The position numbers and the translations under genes are program-made. Shown here piece by piece: positions 1 through 8,332 of a stretch of DNA of 64,000 nucleotides. This DNA is from Bacillota bacterium (GTDB taxonomy: Bacteria; Bacillota; Clostridia; Clostridiales; Clostridiaceae): NCBI GenBank assembly GCA_023445445.1, contig JAEXLD010000060.1, forward strand, positions 1-64,000, given 5' to 3'. Below the pieces are notes generated by a model. The model was not told the origin of the DNA. It was given only the letters and a program-made list of their open reading frames with translations, and did not search any database. The number at the start of each line of letters is the position of its first letter. Position 1 is the stretch's first letter.

Positions 1-128
1 GGTATGTAAATTCTAATAGTTAATCTTTTTACTTTTAGTTAAGAAAATAAATTAAGTAGTTTTTATAAAAAGTTAGCAAATATAAAATTGTTTAATATTC
101 TAAATTTCAAAATGTGTATATAAAATCG

Positions 129-157
129 TTGATATTAAATTATTAATGTACTATAAT
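129..157 (+). promoter_or_regulatory. Predicted sigma-A promoter of the maltodextrin operon
   Basis: A TTGATA box at 129-134 and a perfect TATAAT box at 152-157 are separated by 17 bases. The start codon of the first permease lies about 88 bases downstream. No convincing operator was found in the remaining upstream sequence, which is very AT-rich and holds no other gene. Confidence 0.6.
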
Positions 158-244
158 TTCAATAGGTTAAGCGTATAAGTAAAATATAAGTTATCCTAAA
201 CAAAAGAAGTAGTTAATTAGATTATGTCAGAGAGGAAGGTTTTG

Positions 245-1582
245 ATGAAAAGAAAAAAATCATTAATTTTATCAATTTTTTTCTGGGGAAGCGGTCAGTT
301 TTTCATTTGTAAGCAAAGATTAAAAGGTATTATAATGTTTGCATTACAATTACTAATGATATCTTTAGAAGTATTTAATGGATATTGGATTGAATATTTT
401 GCAGGCTATGTAAATGATTTCTCCATTAGGCTCCATGGAGGATTCTTTACTAAAGGTTTTTGGGGGTTAATAACCCTAGGAGAAAAGACAGGAGGAAAGT
501 ACGGAGATCATTCTACTATGCTTGTTATAAATGGAATGATTGCTATATTTACTTTAATCCTATTTATAGGTGTATATATATACAATCTTAGAGATGCATA
601 TTTAACTGGTAAGAAAATTGATGAAACTTCTGAATATGTATCTTCACTAGAGTATTTTAAGAAAACTAAAAATAAGAATTTCCCTTATATGGTTCTAGTA
701 CCTATAGGAATTGCATTTTTGTTTGTAGTGGTTATGCCTATAATATTTTCAATATTGACAGCATTTTTAAATTACAATAGAGATCATCTTCCACCAGGTA
801 AATTATTATCTTGGGTTGGACTTTATAACTTTAAAAAATTATTTACAGTACCTATTTGGTCTCAAACATTTTTTAAGGTATTAATATGGACAGTTATTTG
901 GACATTAATAGGAACTTTATCATCATATTTCTTAGGAATGTTCCAAGCTATAATAGTAAATCATAAATCAGTAAAATTTAAAAAAATATTTAGGACTATT
1001 TTAATTTTACCTTGGGCAATTCCACAAATGATTTCTCTATTAGTATTTAGAAATATGCTAAATGGACAATTTGGACCATTAAATACCCTTTTATTAAGGC
1101 TTGGGATTATATCAGAAAATATACCATTTTTATCTGACCCAATAATAGCAAAAATTACTGTACTAGTAGTTAATTTATGGCTTAGCTTTCCAATGTTTAT
1201 GGTTATGATGCTGGGAGTATTTGCAAATTTAGATAAAAGCCTATATGAAGCAGCCTACATTGATGGAGCAGGAAAGTTTCAAGCTTTTAAGAAAATAACA
1301 TTTCCATTAGTATTCAAAGCTACTATTCCTAATTTAATTATGAGTATGGCAGCAAATTTTAATTCCTTTGGAGCAATTTACTTCCTAACTCAAGGTGGAC
1401 CTATAAATGAAAAAATGCAATTTGCAGGAGATACAGATATTTTGATTTCTTGGATATATAAACTGACATTAAATCAACAAATGTATGATATTGCTGCTGT
1501 AATGAGTGTTTTATTATTTATTATTGTAGGTGGTGTTTCTTATTGGAATTTTAAAAGAACTGTATCCTTTAAGGAATTATAG
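245..1582 (+). CDS. malF: Maltodextrin-type ABC transporter permease (MalF family)
   Basis: This is an integral membrane subunit of a CUT1-family carbohydrate ABC importer. A typical binding-protein-dependent permease core fills residues of about 150-445 and carries the EAA loop (EAAYIDGAGKFQAFKKITFP, from residue 335), which docks on the ATPase. The N-terminal 140 residues add several further hydrophobic segments, as in Gram-positive MalF/MdxF proteins. An ATG at 224 is in frame, but the ribosome binding site AGAGGAAGG lies between the two ATGs, so the ATG at 245 is preferred (445 residues). It is first in an operon with a second permease, a binding lipoprotein and a GH13 enzyme. Maltodextrin specificity is inferred from that enzyme. 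Confidence 0.88.
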   Translation: MKRKKSLILSIFFWGSGQFFICKQRLKGIIMFALQLLMISLEVFNGYWIEYFAGYVNDFSIRLHGGFFTKGFWGLITLGEKTGGKYGDHSTMLVINGMIAIFTLILFIGVYIYNLRDAYLTGKKIDETSEYVSSLEYFKKTKNKNFPYMVLVPIGIAFLFVVVMPIIFSILTAFLNYNRDHLPPGKLLSWVGLYNFKKLFTVPIWSQTFFKVLIWTVIWTLIGTLSSYFLGMFQAIIVNHKSVKFKKIFRTILILPWAIPQMISLLVFRNMLNGQFGPLNTLLLRLGIISENIPFLSDPIIAKITVLVVNLWLSFPMFMVMMLGVFANLDKSLYEAAYIDGAGKFQAFKKITFPLVFKATIPNLIMSMAANFNSFGAIYFLTQGGPINEKMQFAGDTDILISWIYKLTLNQQMYDIAAVMSVLLFIIVGGVSYWNFKRTVSFKEL

Positions 1583-1594
1583 GAGGTAATAATT

Positions 1595-2416
1595 ATGAGA
1601 AAGAAGATAACAGCTTTTTTAGTAAATGCAGAACTTATTATTATGTCTTTAATTGTTATTGTTCCAGTTATGTGGATAATCCTATCTTCTTTTCAAAGAG
1701 GAAGTGGACCATCAACAGGTATTAATTTAGGGAAAATAACTTTAGATAACTATAGAAGGTTATTTTCAGAGACAAATTATACTACATGGTTTTTTAATAC
1801 TTTAAAGATTGCAACAGCAAGTACTTTCTTTTCTTTAATTTTGATAATGTTAACATCTTGGATTATGTCACGTTTTAAGTTTAAAGGAAAGAAGACAAGC
1901 CTTATGGCCATAATGATTTTATCAATGTTCCCAACCTTTTTATCTATGACAGCAATATATACTTTATTTTTAATACTAGGGCTAGTAGGAAAGCCTATAA
2001 GTATGGTAATCGTATACTCAGTAGGGGCTATACCTTATAATACCTGGTTAGTAAAAGGATACTTAGATGGTGTTCCATATGCAATTGACGAAGCAGCATA
2101 TATAGATGGATGTTCTAGATTCCAAGCCTTTTTCAAGATAATTATTCCTATGGCAAGACCAATTATTACTTATTGCGCAGTATCTCAATTTATGCTTCCT
2201 TGGATGGACTTTATTTTACCAAATATCTTATTATCTAATGATAAATCTAAAACATTGGCAGTTGGATTGTTTGCTTTAATAAATGGAAAAGAAAGTATTA
2301 ATTTCACTATATTTGCAGCAGGAGCTGTACTTATAGCCATACCGATTACAATAGTATTTATTATTTTTCAAAAATATTTAGTTCAAGGTATTTCAGCAGG
2401 TGCTGATAAAAATTAG
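1595..2416 (+). CDS. malG: Maltodextrin-type ABC transporter permease (MalG family)
   Basis: This is the second membrane subunit of the importer and forms a heterodimer with the upstream permease. The 273 residues match the usual MalG length, with six predicted membrane helices. The EAA loop starts at residue 166 (EAAYIDGCSRFQAFFKIIIP). A strong AGGAGG sits directly before the ATG, 12 bases after the preceding stop. No ATPase gene lies in the operon, so the transporter presumably borrows a shared MsmX-type ATPase encoded elsewhere. Confidence 0.88.
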   Translation: MRKKITAFLVNAELIIMSLIVIVPVMWIILSSFQRGSGPSTGINLGKITLDNYRRLFSETNYTTWFFNTLKIATASTFFSLILIMLTSWIMSRFKFKGKKTSLMAIMILSMFPTFLSMTAIYTLFLILGLVGKPISMVIVYSVGAIPYNTWLVKGYLDGVPYAIDEAAYIDGCSRFQAFFKIIIPMARPIITYCAVSQFMLPWMDFILPNILLSNDKSKTLAVGLFALINGKESINFTIFAAGAVLIAIPITIVFIIFQKYLVQGISAGADKN

Positions 2417-2431
2417 TTTGGAGGGTATAAA

Positions 2432-3712
2432 ATGAAATTTAAAAAGATAATCAATTTATGTTTAGTTGCATCTATGTTACTAGGAGCTTTAAGTGGTTGT
2501 TCTAAAAAGGAAATACCAACTGATGAAGACAACAATGTTAAAGAGGAAGCATCAGAATTAAAACCAGAAGAAGGAGCAGAATTATCCTTCTGGGTACTTT
2601 CTGGAGATGCTGAATTTGGTAAAGCTGTAGCAGGAGAATTTGAAGCAAAATATGGTGTGAAAGTTGAAGTTCAAGAAACTGGTTTTGATGTTGTTAATAA
2701 AATGATGTTAGATGGGCCATCAGGTAATGGAGCGGATGTATTTGTAGCTCCACATGACTTATTTACTACAGCAAAGGATTCAGGTGTAGTAGCAGAACTT
2801 AGCTCAAATGCTAGTAAAATAGTAAAGGATCAAGTTTCAGAAGTAGCAGTTAAAACAGTTACTGATGATGGAAAGATATATGGAGTACCTGTATCTGTAG
2901 AAACCTATGCACTTTTATACAATAAGGATTTAGTTAAGGGTGAACCAGCTACAACTATGGAACAAATAAAAGAAGAAGCTCTTAAATATAATGATGCAAG
3001 TGCAAATAAATTCTGGTATTTAACTGTACCAACAGATGGATTCCCAGCTTATCCATATTTAAGCTTAAATGGTTTTCAACTTTTTGGACCAGATGGTAAA
3101 GACGGAGATAATCCAGGATTTAATACAGAAGAGTTTAAAAAAGGTCTAGAAAATATTGCTAAGTTAAAGGAATTTATCCCTATTAAAGCAGATGATTTAA
3201 AGATGGAAACAATGACACTTCTTGAGCAAAATTTTAAAGATGGAAAAACTGCTTATTATCCAATAGGACCATGGTTAATTAAATCTTTAAAAGCTGAAAA
3301 TGTTAACTTTGGAGTTACAAAGCTTCCAACATTAGATGGAAAACAAATGAAGTCTTTAAGTGGAGTTCAAAGTGCTTATGTTTCATCTTACTCTAAATAT
3401 CCACAGGCAGCAGAATTATTAGCAACATTCTTATCATCAGATGAAGGTGCACAACTTTTATATGAAAAGTCATATAAGATTACTGCAAAAAATGATATAT
3501 CAAATGTAAAGGGATTAAAGGAAGATAAGGACTTAAGTGTATTTACTGAACAATTTAAGAATTCAGTACCTATGCCAAGTACAAAGAGGATTTCATATTA
3601 TTGGACAATAATGCAAAGCGTTTTAAATCCTGTATTTGATGGAAAAATGACACCAGAAGAAGGAGCAAAAAAAGCACAAAGTGATTTTGAAGCTTTAGTA
3701 ACAAGTGAATAA
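2432..3712 (+). CDS. malE: Sugar-binding lipoprotein of the maltodextrin-type ABC importer
   Basis: This is an extracellular solute-binding protein anchored by a lipid (family 1, MalE-like, 426 residues). The signal peptide ends in the lipobox LGALSGC, with the lipidated Cys at about residue 23, followed by a charged linker rich in Glu. The mature part has the MalE-type beginning ELSFWVLSGD and the C-terminal PMPSTKRISYYWTIMQ segment typical of maltose-binding proteins. A GGAGGG ribosome site precedes the ATG, 15 bases after malG. It would deliver malto-oligosaccharides to the MalFG-like channel. The exact ligand is inferred from the neighbouring GH13 enzyme. Confidence 0.88.
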   Translation: MKFKKIINLCLVASMLLGALSGCSKKEIPTDEDNNVKEEASELKPEEGAELSFWVLSGDAEFGKAVAGEFEAKYGVKVEVQETGFDVVNKMMLDGPSGNGADVFVAPHDLFTTAKDSGVVAELSSNASKIVKDQVSEVAVKTVTDDGKIYGVPVSVETYALLYNKDLVKGEPATTMEQIKEEALKYNDASANKFWYLTVPTDGFPAYPYLSLNGFQLFGPDGKDGDNPGFNTEEFKKGLENIAKLKEFIPIKADDLKMETMTLLEQNFKDGKTAYYPIGPWLIKSLKAENVNFGVTKLPTLDGKQMKSLSGVQSAYVSSYSKYPQAAELLATFLSSDEGAQLLYEKSYKITAKNDISNVKGLKEDKDLSVFTEQFKNSVPMPSTKRISYYWTIMQSVLNPVFDGKMTPEEGAKKAQSDFEALVTSE

Positions 3713-3728
3713 TGAAAGGAGAATCAGC

Positions 3729-5525
3729 ATGAATTTTGCAGCTGTTATACATGAGCCTAAAAGTTCTTATTCATATGCATATAGTAAAGACAAGCTGCAT
3801 ATAAGGATAAAAACATCTAAAAATGATGTGGAGGCTATTGAACTTTTAGCTGTAGATCCATTCAATTGGATACCTAGGAATGATGGAACAGGAATATATG
3901 ATTTTGATAAGGAATCAGTATATAGGATTAAAATGACAAAAGAACATATTACTAGGGATCATGATGTTTGGTTTGCAGAGATTAAGGATATTAATTGGAA
4001 GAGAATTAAATATTGTTTTATACTTGAAAATAATGATGAAAAATATATTTTAGGAAGCCATCATAGGCTTCCTTACACTAAGGATGAAAATAAATTATAT
4101 GACTTGTTTAATTATTTTAATTATCCTTATATAAATGAAGAAGATATTTATAAAGCACCAAAATGGGTATCTGATACTATTTGGTACGAAATATTTCCTA
4201 AGAGTTTTTATAGCTCAAATGGAAAAAGTAATGGAGATTTAGCTGGTATTATAGAAAAACTTGATTATATTAAGGATATGGGTTTTAATGGAATATACCT
4301 AACACCAATATTTGAATCACCTAGTGATCATAAATATGATACTACAGACTATTTTAACATTGATAAAGAATTTGGCAATAATGAAACCTTGGGAGAATTA
4401 GTGGAAGAAGCACATAAGCGTGGAATTAAGATTATGTTAGATGCTGTGTTTAATCACTGTGGATTCTTCCATCCCTATTGGCAAGATGTTATAGAAAAGG
4501 GCTCTAAATCTAAATATTTTGATTGCTTTTATGTATTAGATGAAAATAAGCCTATAGTATATGGAGAAGTAAAAAATGGTGTGCCACAGGAAGCACCAAG
4601 GGAAGAACTAAATTATTATACCTTTGCATATACACAATCTATGCCAAAGTGGAATACAAGTAATCCTATTGCAAGAGAATATCTCTTAAATGTAGCTTGT
4701 TATTGGATAGAAAAATATAATATAGATGGTTGGAGACTTGATGTTTCAAATGAGGTTTCTCACGATTTCTGGAGAGAATTTAGAAAAAGAGTAAAGGCTA
4801 TAAAGCCAGATATATATTTAATAGGAGAAAATTGGGATAATTCATATCCATGGCTTCAAGGAGATCAATTTGATTCAGTTATGAACTATGAATTTTTAAT
4901 ACCTATGTGGTCTTTCTTTAGACTTAATAACTCTTCTAAAGTTAAATATGATGTAGAAGAATTTAAATTTGAAATTAGTAAATTGCTAGTAGGATATCCA
5001 AAGCATTTAACTAAAAATCTATTTAACCTTTTAGATAGCCATGATACTGAGCGTTTGTTAAATGTAGTAGATGGGAAGATAGACGTAGCAAAACTTGCAT
5101 ATATTTTACTATTTACATTCCCAGGATCACCTTGTATTTATTATGGAAGTGAAATTGGGATGACAGGCGGAGAACATAGTAATAGACAACCTATGATATG
5201 GGAAAAAGAAAAACAAAATCAAGATTTATATTTATTTATAAAAAAACTAGTAGATTTAAGAAAAAATCATGAAAGCTTTAAAATAGAAAATTTTCAATGG
5301 GTAAATATAGATACAAACACTAATACCCTAATGTACAAAAAAGAATCAGAAGAAGAAATCTTATATGTAATTTTAAATAACGATGACATAGATGTAGAAA
5401 TACCACTACCTGAAGAATTAAATGAAATAAACTGCACAGATTGCATAGAAGAAAAAGACATTATCCTAAATAAAAATATTAAGGTTTTACCTTTTGAATA
5501 TAAAATATATATTCAAAATAAATAA
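3729..5525 (+). CDS. GH13 neopullulanase / cyclomaltodextrinase-like glucosidase
   Basis: This enzyme hydrolyses alpha-glucosidic bonds of imported malto-oligosaccharides or cyclodextrins, probably in the cytoplasm because no signal peptide is present. Residues of about 1-125 look like a CBM34 domain, and the rest is a GH13 barrel. The four GH13 signatures are visible: DAVFNH, GWRLDVSNE with nucleophile Asp338, IGENWD with acid/base Glu367, and LLDSHDTE with Asp439. The ATG at 3729 follows AAAGGAG; an upstream in-frame GTG at 3705 overlaps the preceding gene and is not favoured. At 598 residues it fits the neopullulanase/maltogenic amylase group. It is last in the operon and makes glucose and maltose for glycolysis. 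Confidence 0.88.
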   Translation: MNFAAVIHEPKSSYSYAYSKDKLHIRIKTSKNDVEAIELLAVDPFNWIPRNDGTGIYDFDKESVYRIKMTKEHITRDHDVWFAEIKDINWKRIKYCFILENNDEKYILGSHHRLPYTKDENKLYDLFNYFNYPYINEEDIYKAPKWVSDTIWYEIFPKSFYSSNGKSNGDLAGIIEKLDYIKDMGFNGIYLTPIFESPSDHKYDTTDYFNIDKEFGNNETLGELVEEAHKRGIKIMLDAVFNHCGFFHPYWQDVIEKGSKSKYFDCFYVLDENKPIVYGEVKNGVPQEAPREELNYYTFAYTQSMPKWNTSNPIAREYLLNVACYWIEKYNIDGWRLDVSNEVSHDFWREFRKRVKAIKPDIYLIGENWDNSYPWLQGDQFDSVMNYEFLIPMWSFFRLNNSSKVKYDVEEFKFEISKLLVGYPKHLTKNLFNLLDSHDTERLLNVVDGKIDVAKLAYILLFTFPGSPCIYYGSEIGMTGGEHSNRQPMIWEKEKQNQDLYLFIKKLVDLRKNHESFKIENFQWVNIDTNTNTLMYKKESEEEILYVILNNDDIDVEIPLPEELNEINCTDCIEEKDIILNKNIKVLPFEYKIYIQNK

Positions 5526-5544
5526 TATATTCATAATTTAAATA

Positions 5545-5648
5545 AATGCATAATGCATAATTGATAATGCATAATTAGGGAAATAACTCAGGCAAGCTGA
5601 GTTATGAAAATTATAAATTCGAAGGAATTTAATACCTAATTATGCATT
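5545..5648. repeat. Palindromic repeat unit 1 (MITE/REP-like)
   Basis: A 14-base arm AATGCATAATTAGG (5566-5579) is perfectly inverted at 5635-5648. Inside lies the hairpin AACTCAG...CTGAGTT, and the unit is headed by tandem AATGCATA motifs. The same head and the same inner hairpin recur in the next unit about 160 bases downstream. The unit has no coding potential. Confidence 0.75.
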
Positions 5649-5669
5649 GTTCACTTTACCAATGAAAAT

Positions 5670-5978
5670 AATGCATAATGTATAATTGATAATACACTTA
5701 AAATAATGCATAATGCGTAATTGATAATGCATAATTAGGGAAATAACTCAGACAAGCTGAGTTATTAAAAGCTATAAATTCCTAAGGAATTTAATCATTA
5801 ATTTTTTCATTCTTTCATGCTGACTTTGCTTCAGCAAAGAAGCTCTTCATTCTTTCATTTCTAAATTCCGACTTTGGAGGAATTTATTCCTTAATTCTAC
5901 ATTTTACATTCTTAATTCTTCATTCTCTAAAACTCCTAGGGAGTTTTCACCATAATTATGCATTACGCATTATGCATT
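5670..5978. repeat. Palindromic repeat unit 2, MITE-like, with nested hairpins
   Basis: A partial copy of the repeat head lies at 5670-5693 and a full head begins at 5705. The outer arms are AATGCATAATGCGTAAT (5705-5721) and its exact reverse complement at 5962-5978, giving a 274-base terminal-inverted-repeat unit. It carries internal short palindromes: ACTCAG/CTGAGT, CTTTGCT/AGCAAAG, AAATTCC/GGAATTT and AAACTCC/GGAGTTT. It ends 12 bases before the stop codon of the minus-strand gene. No open reading frame is present. A related unit occurs at 40650-40790. Confidence 0.75.
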
Positions 5979-5989
5979 ATCCATTAATA

Positions 5990-6952
5990 TCAGACTATTC
6001 TCCATGGTTCTTCTACTTTTTCTTCTGTTAATGAGTATTCTATTTCTTTAGAAAGATCTCTATGAAGTTTCAATTTTTTGATTTTAGCTGTAAATTCTGC
6101 AGAAAAAACTTTTACAGCTTTACCTATATTTTTAGTAGAATTATTAAAGACTTCAAAAGGTGTTAGGAATTTCTTACTGTCTCTAAAATCATCTAAATAT
6201 TTTAAAGCTTCATTTGATGCTTCAAAGGCAAGGGCATTAATTTCATCTATTGTATTTCTATTGAAGCCTTCTGGATATTTAACTTCTAAAACTATTCTAT
6301 AGCTTATAGTTCTTCTTTGTTTACATGGAATCTTTACTGTTAAATCATTTCCTTCAACTTCACCTAAGTAACTTACTATAAAATCTTCTCTTTCTTCAGG
6401 AATTTCAACTGAAGATAATATTCTTGTATAAGTATGCTTAACCTCGTCAATTTTAAATTCTTTTTTGGTTTGAATTAGTGATTCTTTTCTTGTGCTTTCA
6501 TTTTCTGTAGAATCATTTCTATAACATATAAATGAATCTATTCTCTTTAAGTCTACTCCAAAATAAACCCAGGTACCCCTAAACCAACGTAATCCAGAGA
6601 CACTTTTTCTATCAACATTTAGTAAGAAGGCCCAGTAATTCCTTCCACCTCTTTCCCATATATAAGTAAATTTAAATAAGCAAAAGCTTATAGAACCAGG
6701 ACTTACAGCCTTAGGTTGAGGGCCTTTCCCTTTAACACTACTGCTTTCTTGATTTAAGCTTTTAACTCCAGCTGCATTTTTAGCAGGAGTGAAGTTAGGA
6801 GGAGGACCAATATTTAAATTACTTCCTTGATTTTGACCTGGTGGGAAACCAGGAATTGGATTAGGATTGAAGGGTTGAAAGTTTGAAAATGGAGGAGGTC
6901 TTAAACTAGAATCATCTTGATAAAGAATTGAATCATCATCGTTAAAATTCAT
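5990..6952 (-). CDS. Protein of unknown function with Pro/Asn-rich N-terminus
   Basis: This 320-residue protein has three parts. Residues of about 1-85 are low-complexity, rich in Pro, Asn and Gly (for example PPPFSNFQPFNPNPIPGF). Residues of about 88-148 form a compact aromatic segment (CLFKFTYIWERGGRNYWAF, then SVSGLRWFRGTWVYFGVDL). The remaining 170 residues are charged, soluble and unassigned. The aromatic middle resembles a small domain found in uncharacterised Bacillus and Clostridium proteins with similar Gly/Pro-rich fronts, sometimes labelled transporter without basis; this is from memory. There are no signal peptide or membrane helices. A TAGGAG site precedes the ATG. A spore or surface role is only a guess. 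It is transcribed alone, opposite to its neighbours. Confidence 0.6.
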   Translation of the reverse strand: MNFNDDDSILYQDDSSLRPPPFSNFQPFNPNPIPGFPPGQNQGSNLNIGPPPNFTPAKNAAGVKSLNQESSSVKGKGPQPKAVSPGSISFCLFKFTYIWERGGRNYWAFLLNVDRKSVSGLRWFRGTWVYFGVDLKRIDSFICYRNDSTENESTRKESLIQTKKEFKIDEVKHTYTRILSSVEIPEEREDFIVSYLGEVEGNDLTVKIPCKQRRTISYRIVLEVKYPEGFNRNTIDEINALAFEASNEALKYLDDFRDSKKFLTPFEVFNNSTKNIGKAVKVFSAEFTAKIKKLKLHRDLSKEIEYSLTEEKVEEPWRIV

Positions 6953-7146
6953 ACATAAACTCCTAATATAGTATTTTATAATTTATTATAGGAGAAAATT
7001 TTAAGAATGTTACATATATTAGTTGTTAATTGAAACGTTTGTATTTTAAAGTTATGGGGTGATTTTTTGGGGTAGATATTAGAGCAGCTAAATTAAGGGA
7101 TTACAAAAGTATATGTAATATTTCTAAAGAATTACATTTATGTCAT

Positions 7147-7536
7147 GTGAAAAATAGACCTGATATATACAAAGAGGAAAGAAAACCAATTTGTAGATGC
7201 TATTTTAATGAAATTTTAAAGGATAGTGAGATAGAAGTAATAGTTATTACATTAGATAATAAAGTGGTTGGATATACTATTATCCGATATGTGGATTTAA
7301 GAAATATAGATTTGTTAAAGGATAGATATTACGCTTATATAGATGAAATATGCATTAAGGAATCTTTTAGAAGGCAAGGCTTAGGCAAAATTCTATTTGA
7401 GTATGTTTATAATTTAGTTAAAAATAAGGGAGCAGATGCATTGGAGCTTGGTGTTTGGAGTTTCAATAAGGTAGCCTTAGAATTTTATAAAGCAATGGGA
7501 ATGGTGGAGAAAAATATAAGAATGGAAAAAAAGTAA
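7147..7536 (+). CDS. GNAT-family N-acetyltransferase with a missing or unusual start
   Basis: This is an acetyl-CoA-dependent acyltransferase of unknown substrate. The acetyl-CoA loop (RRQGLGKILFEYVYN) and the C-terminal ELGVWSFNKVALEFYKAMGM motif are clear. The only conventional start in frame is the GTG at 7147, which has no ribosome binding site and gives 129 residues without the first strand and helix of the fold. The frame continues upstream as VDIRAAKLRDYKSICNIS, a typical GNAT beginning, back to a TGA at 7060, and an in-frame ATG sits just before that TGA at 7054. The gene is therefore either started at a non-canonical codon near 7072 or inactivated by a start-codon or nonsense change. 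The catalytic half is intact. Confidence 0.65.
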   Translation: MKNRPDIYKEERKPICRCYFNEILKDSEIEVIVITLDNKVVGYTIIRYVDLRNIDLLKDRYYAYIDEICIKESFRRQGLGKILFEYVYNLVKNKGADALELGVWSFNKVALEFYKAMGMVEKNIRMEKK

Positions 7537-7568
7537 GAAGGAATAGAGAAGAAGTAAGAGTTTAGAAA

Positions 7569-7625
7569 TTAAATAATCCGTAAAAATAGCTGTCTAAATG
7601 GCAGCTATTTTTACGGATTATTTAA
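7569..7625. terminator. Perfect 24-bp hairpin, probable bidirectional terminator
   Basis: Arms 7569-7592 and 7602-7625 are exact reverse complements around a 9-base loop. They lie between the + strand GNAT gene and a convergent minus-strand small gene. The run TTTTT lies inside the stem rather than after it, so the terminator role is likely but not certain. Confidence 0.6.
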
Positions 7626-7646
7626 TGTTAACACATTAATCTATAT

Positions 7647-7793
7647 TTATTCATTATTATTATTATTATTATTATCGTTTGTGTTTTCGTAAATATTTTC
7701 GTATGCTTCTTGTTCTTGATTAATTTTCTTTACAATTTCCTCTGATTTTTCTCTTCTACATTTTTTGCTTAATGCACATGCAATTCCGTCCAT
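7647..7793 (-). CDS. Small 48-residue protein with poly-Asn tail
   Basis: An ATG at 7793 (minus strand) follows a strong AAAGGGGTG ribosome site at good spacing and opens a 48-codon frame ending TAA at 7647-7649. The protein begins MDGIACALSKKCRREKSEEI, is rich in Lys and Glu with two cysteines, and ends in a run of seven Asn and one Glu encoded by seven identical AAT codons. No family is recognised. The strong ribosome site and the position between two clear transcription units support expression. The homopolymeric tail is encoded by a triplet repeat, so length changes would not shift the frame. Confidence 0.55.
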   Translation of the reverse strand: MDGIACALSKKCRREKSEEIVKKINQEQEAYENIYENTNDNNNNNNNE

Positions 7794-8332
7794 ATTTAAC
7801 ACCCCTTTATATGTTTTTTATTTATTATCATTATACTACATTATAATCAATAAAACAATAATTGTTATCAAATAATAATAAATATTAATTTAACAATGTT
7901 GTTAGTTATTAAACTAATAAATTTTATTAAAAATTAGATTAATATAAATTATAATGCCTAAAAGCAAATAAATTATTTATGAATTTACCAATTTAATATG
8001 GAAAGAAAGATATGAGTATATTGTAATTAATGAATTTGTAGAAAATTAATCAAAGAAATAAAGAAGAGATTTAAGTTATAGAGCAACTCTTTCATAATTA
8101 TTAGGTATGAGGAATTATTTCCTTCAGTTTTTATAAGGTGAGATAAATATTATTTTCTGGCTACTTGGAGCTTGCGAGGTGGCAAGGAATATAATATTTA
8201 TCTCATTTTGCATTCACTTTTTTATAGAGCTTTGCATACTTATAGAAAATTAAAGGGAATATTTGTACCTTAAATATTTGTCATATATAAACATGAAGAA
8301 TGAATATATTTTATAAAAAGGAGGGAGTCATT
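7794..8332. other. Intergenic region upstream of prkA with a structured element
   Basis: About 540 bases carry no convincing gene. Bases 7800-8100 are very AT-rich. A conspicuous hairpin has arms GAGATAAATATTAT (8140-8153) and its exact reverse complement (8191-8204), enclosing 37 bases that are much more GC-rich than their surroundings. No known riboswitch consensus was recognised. The prkA promoter is probably in or just after this stretch; sporulation promoters could not be assigned by eye. Confidence 0.45.

Noticed and set aside
160..185. cre-like motif near GTTAAGCGTATAAG in front of the maltodextrin operon
   Set aside because: Only the central CG and a few A positions match the consensus; several required positions differ.
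5566..5648. CRISPR array
   Set aside because: The repeats are long palindromic units of unequal size without regular spacers.
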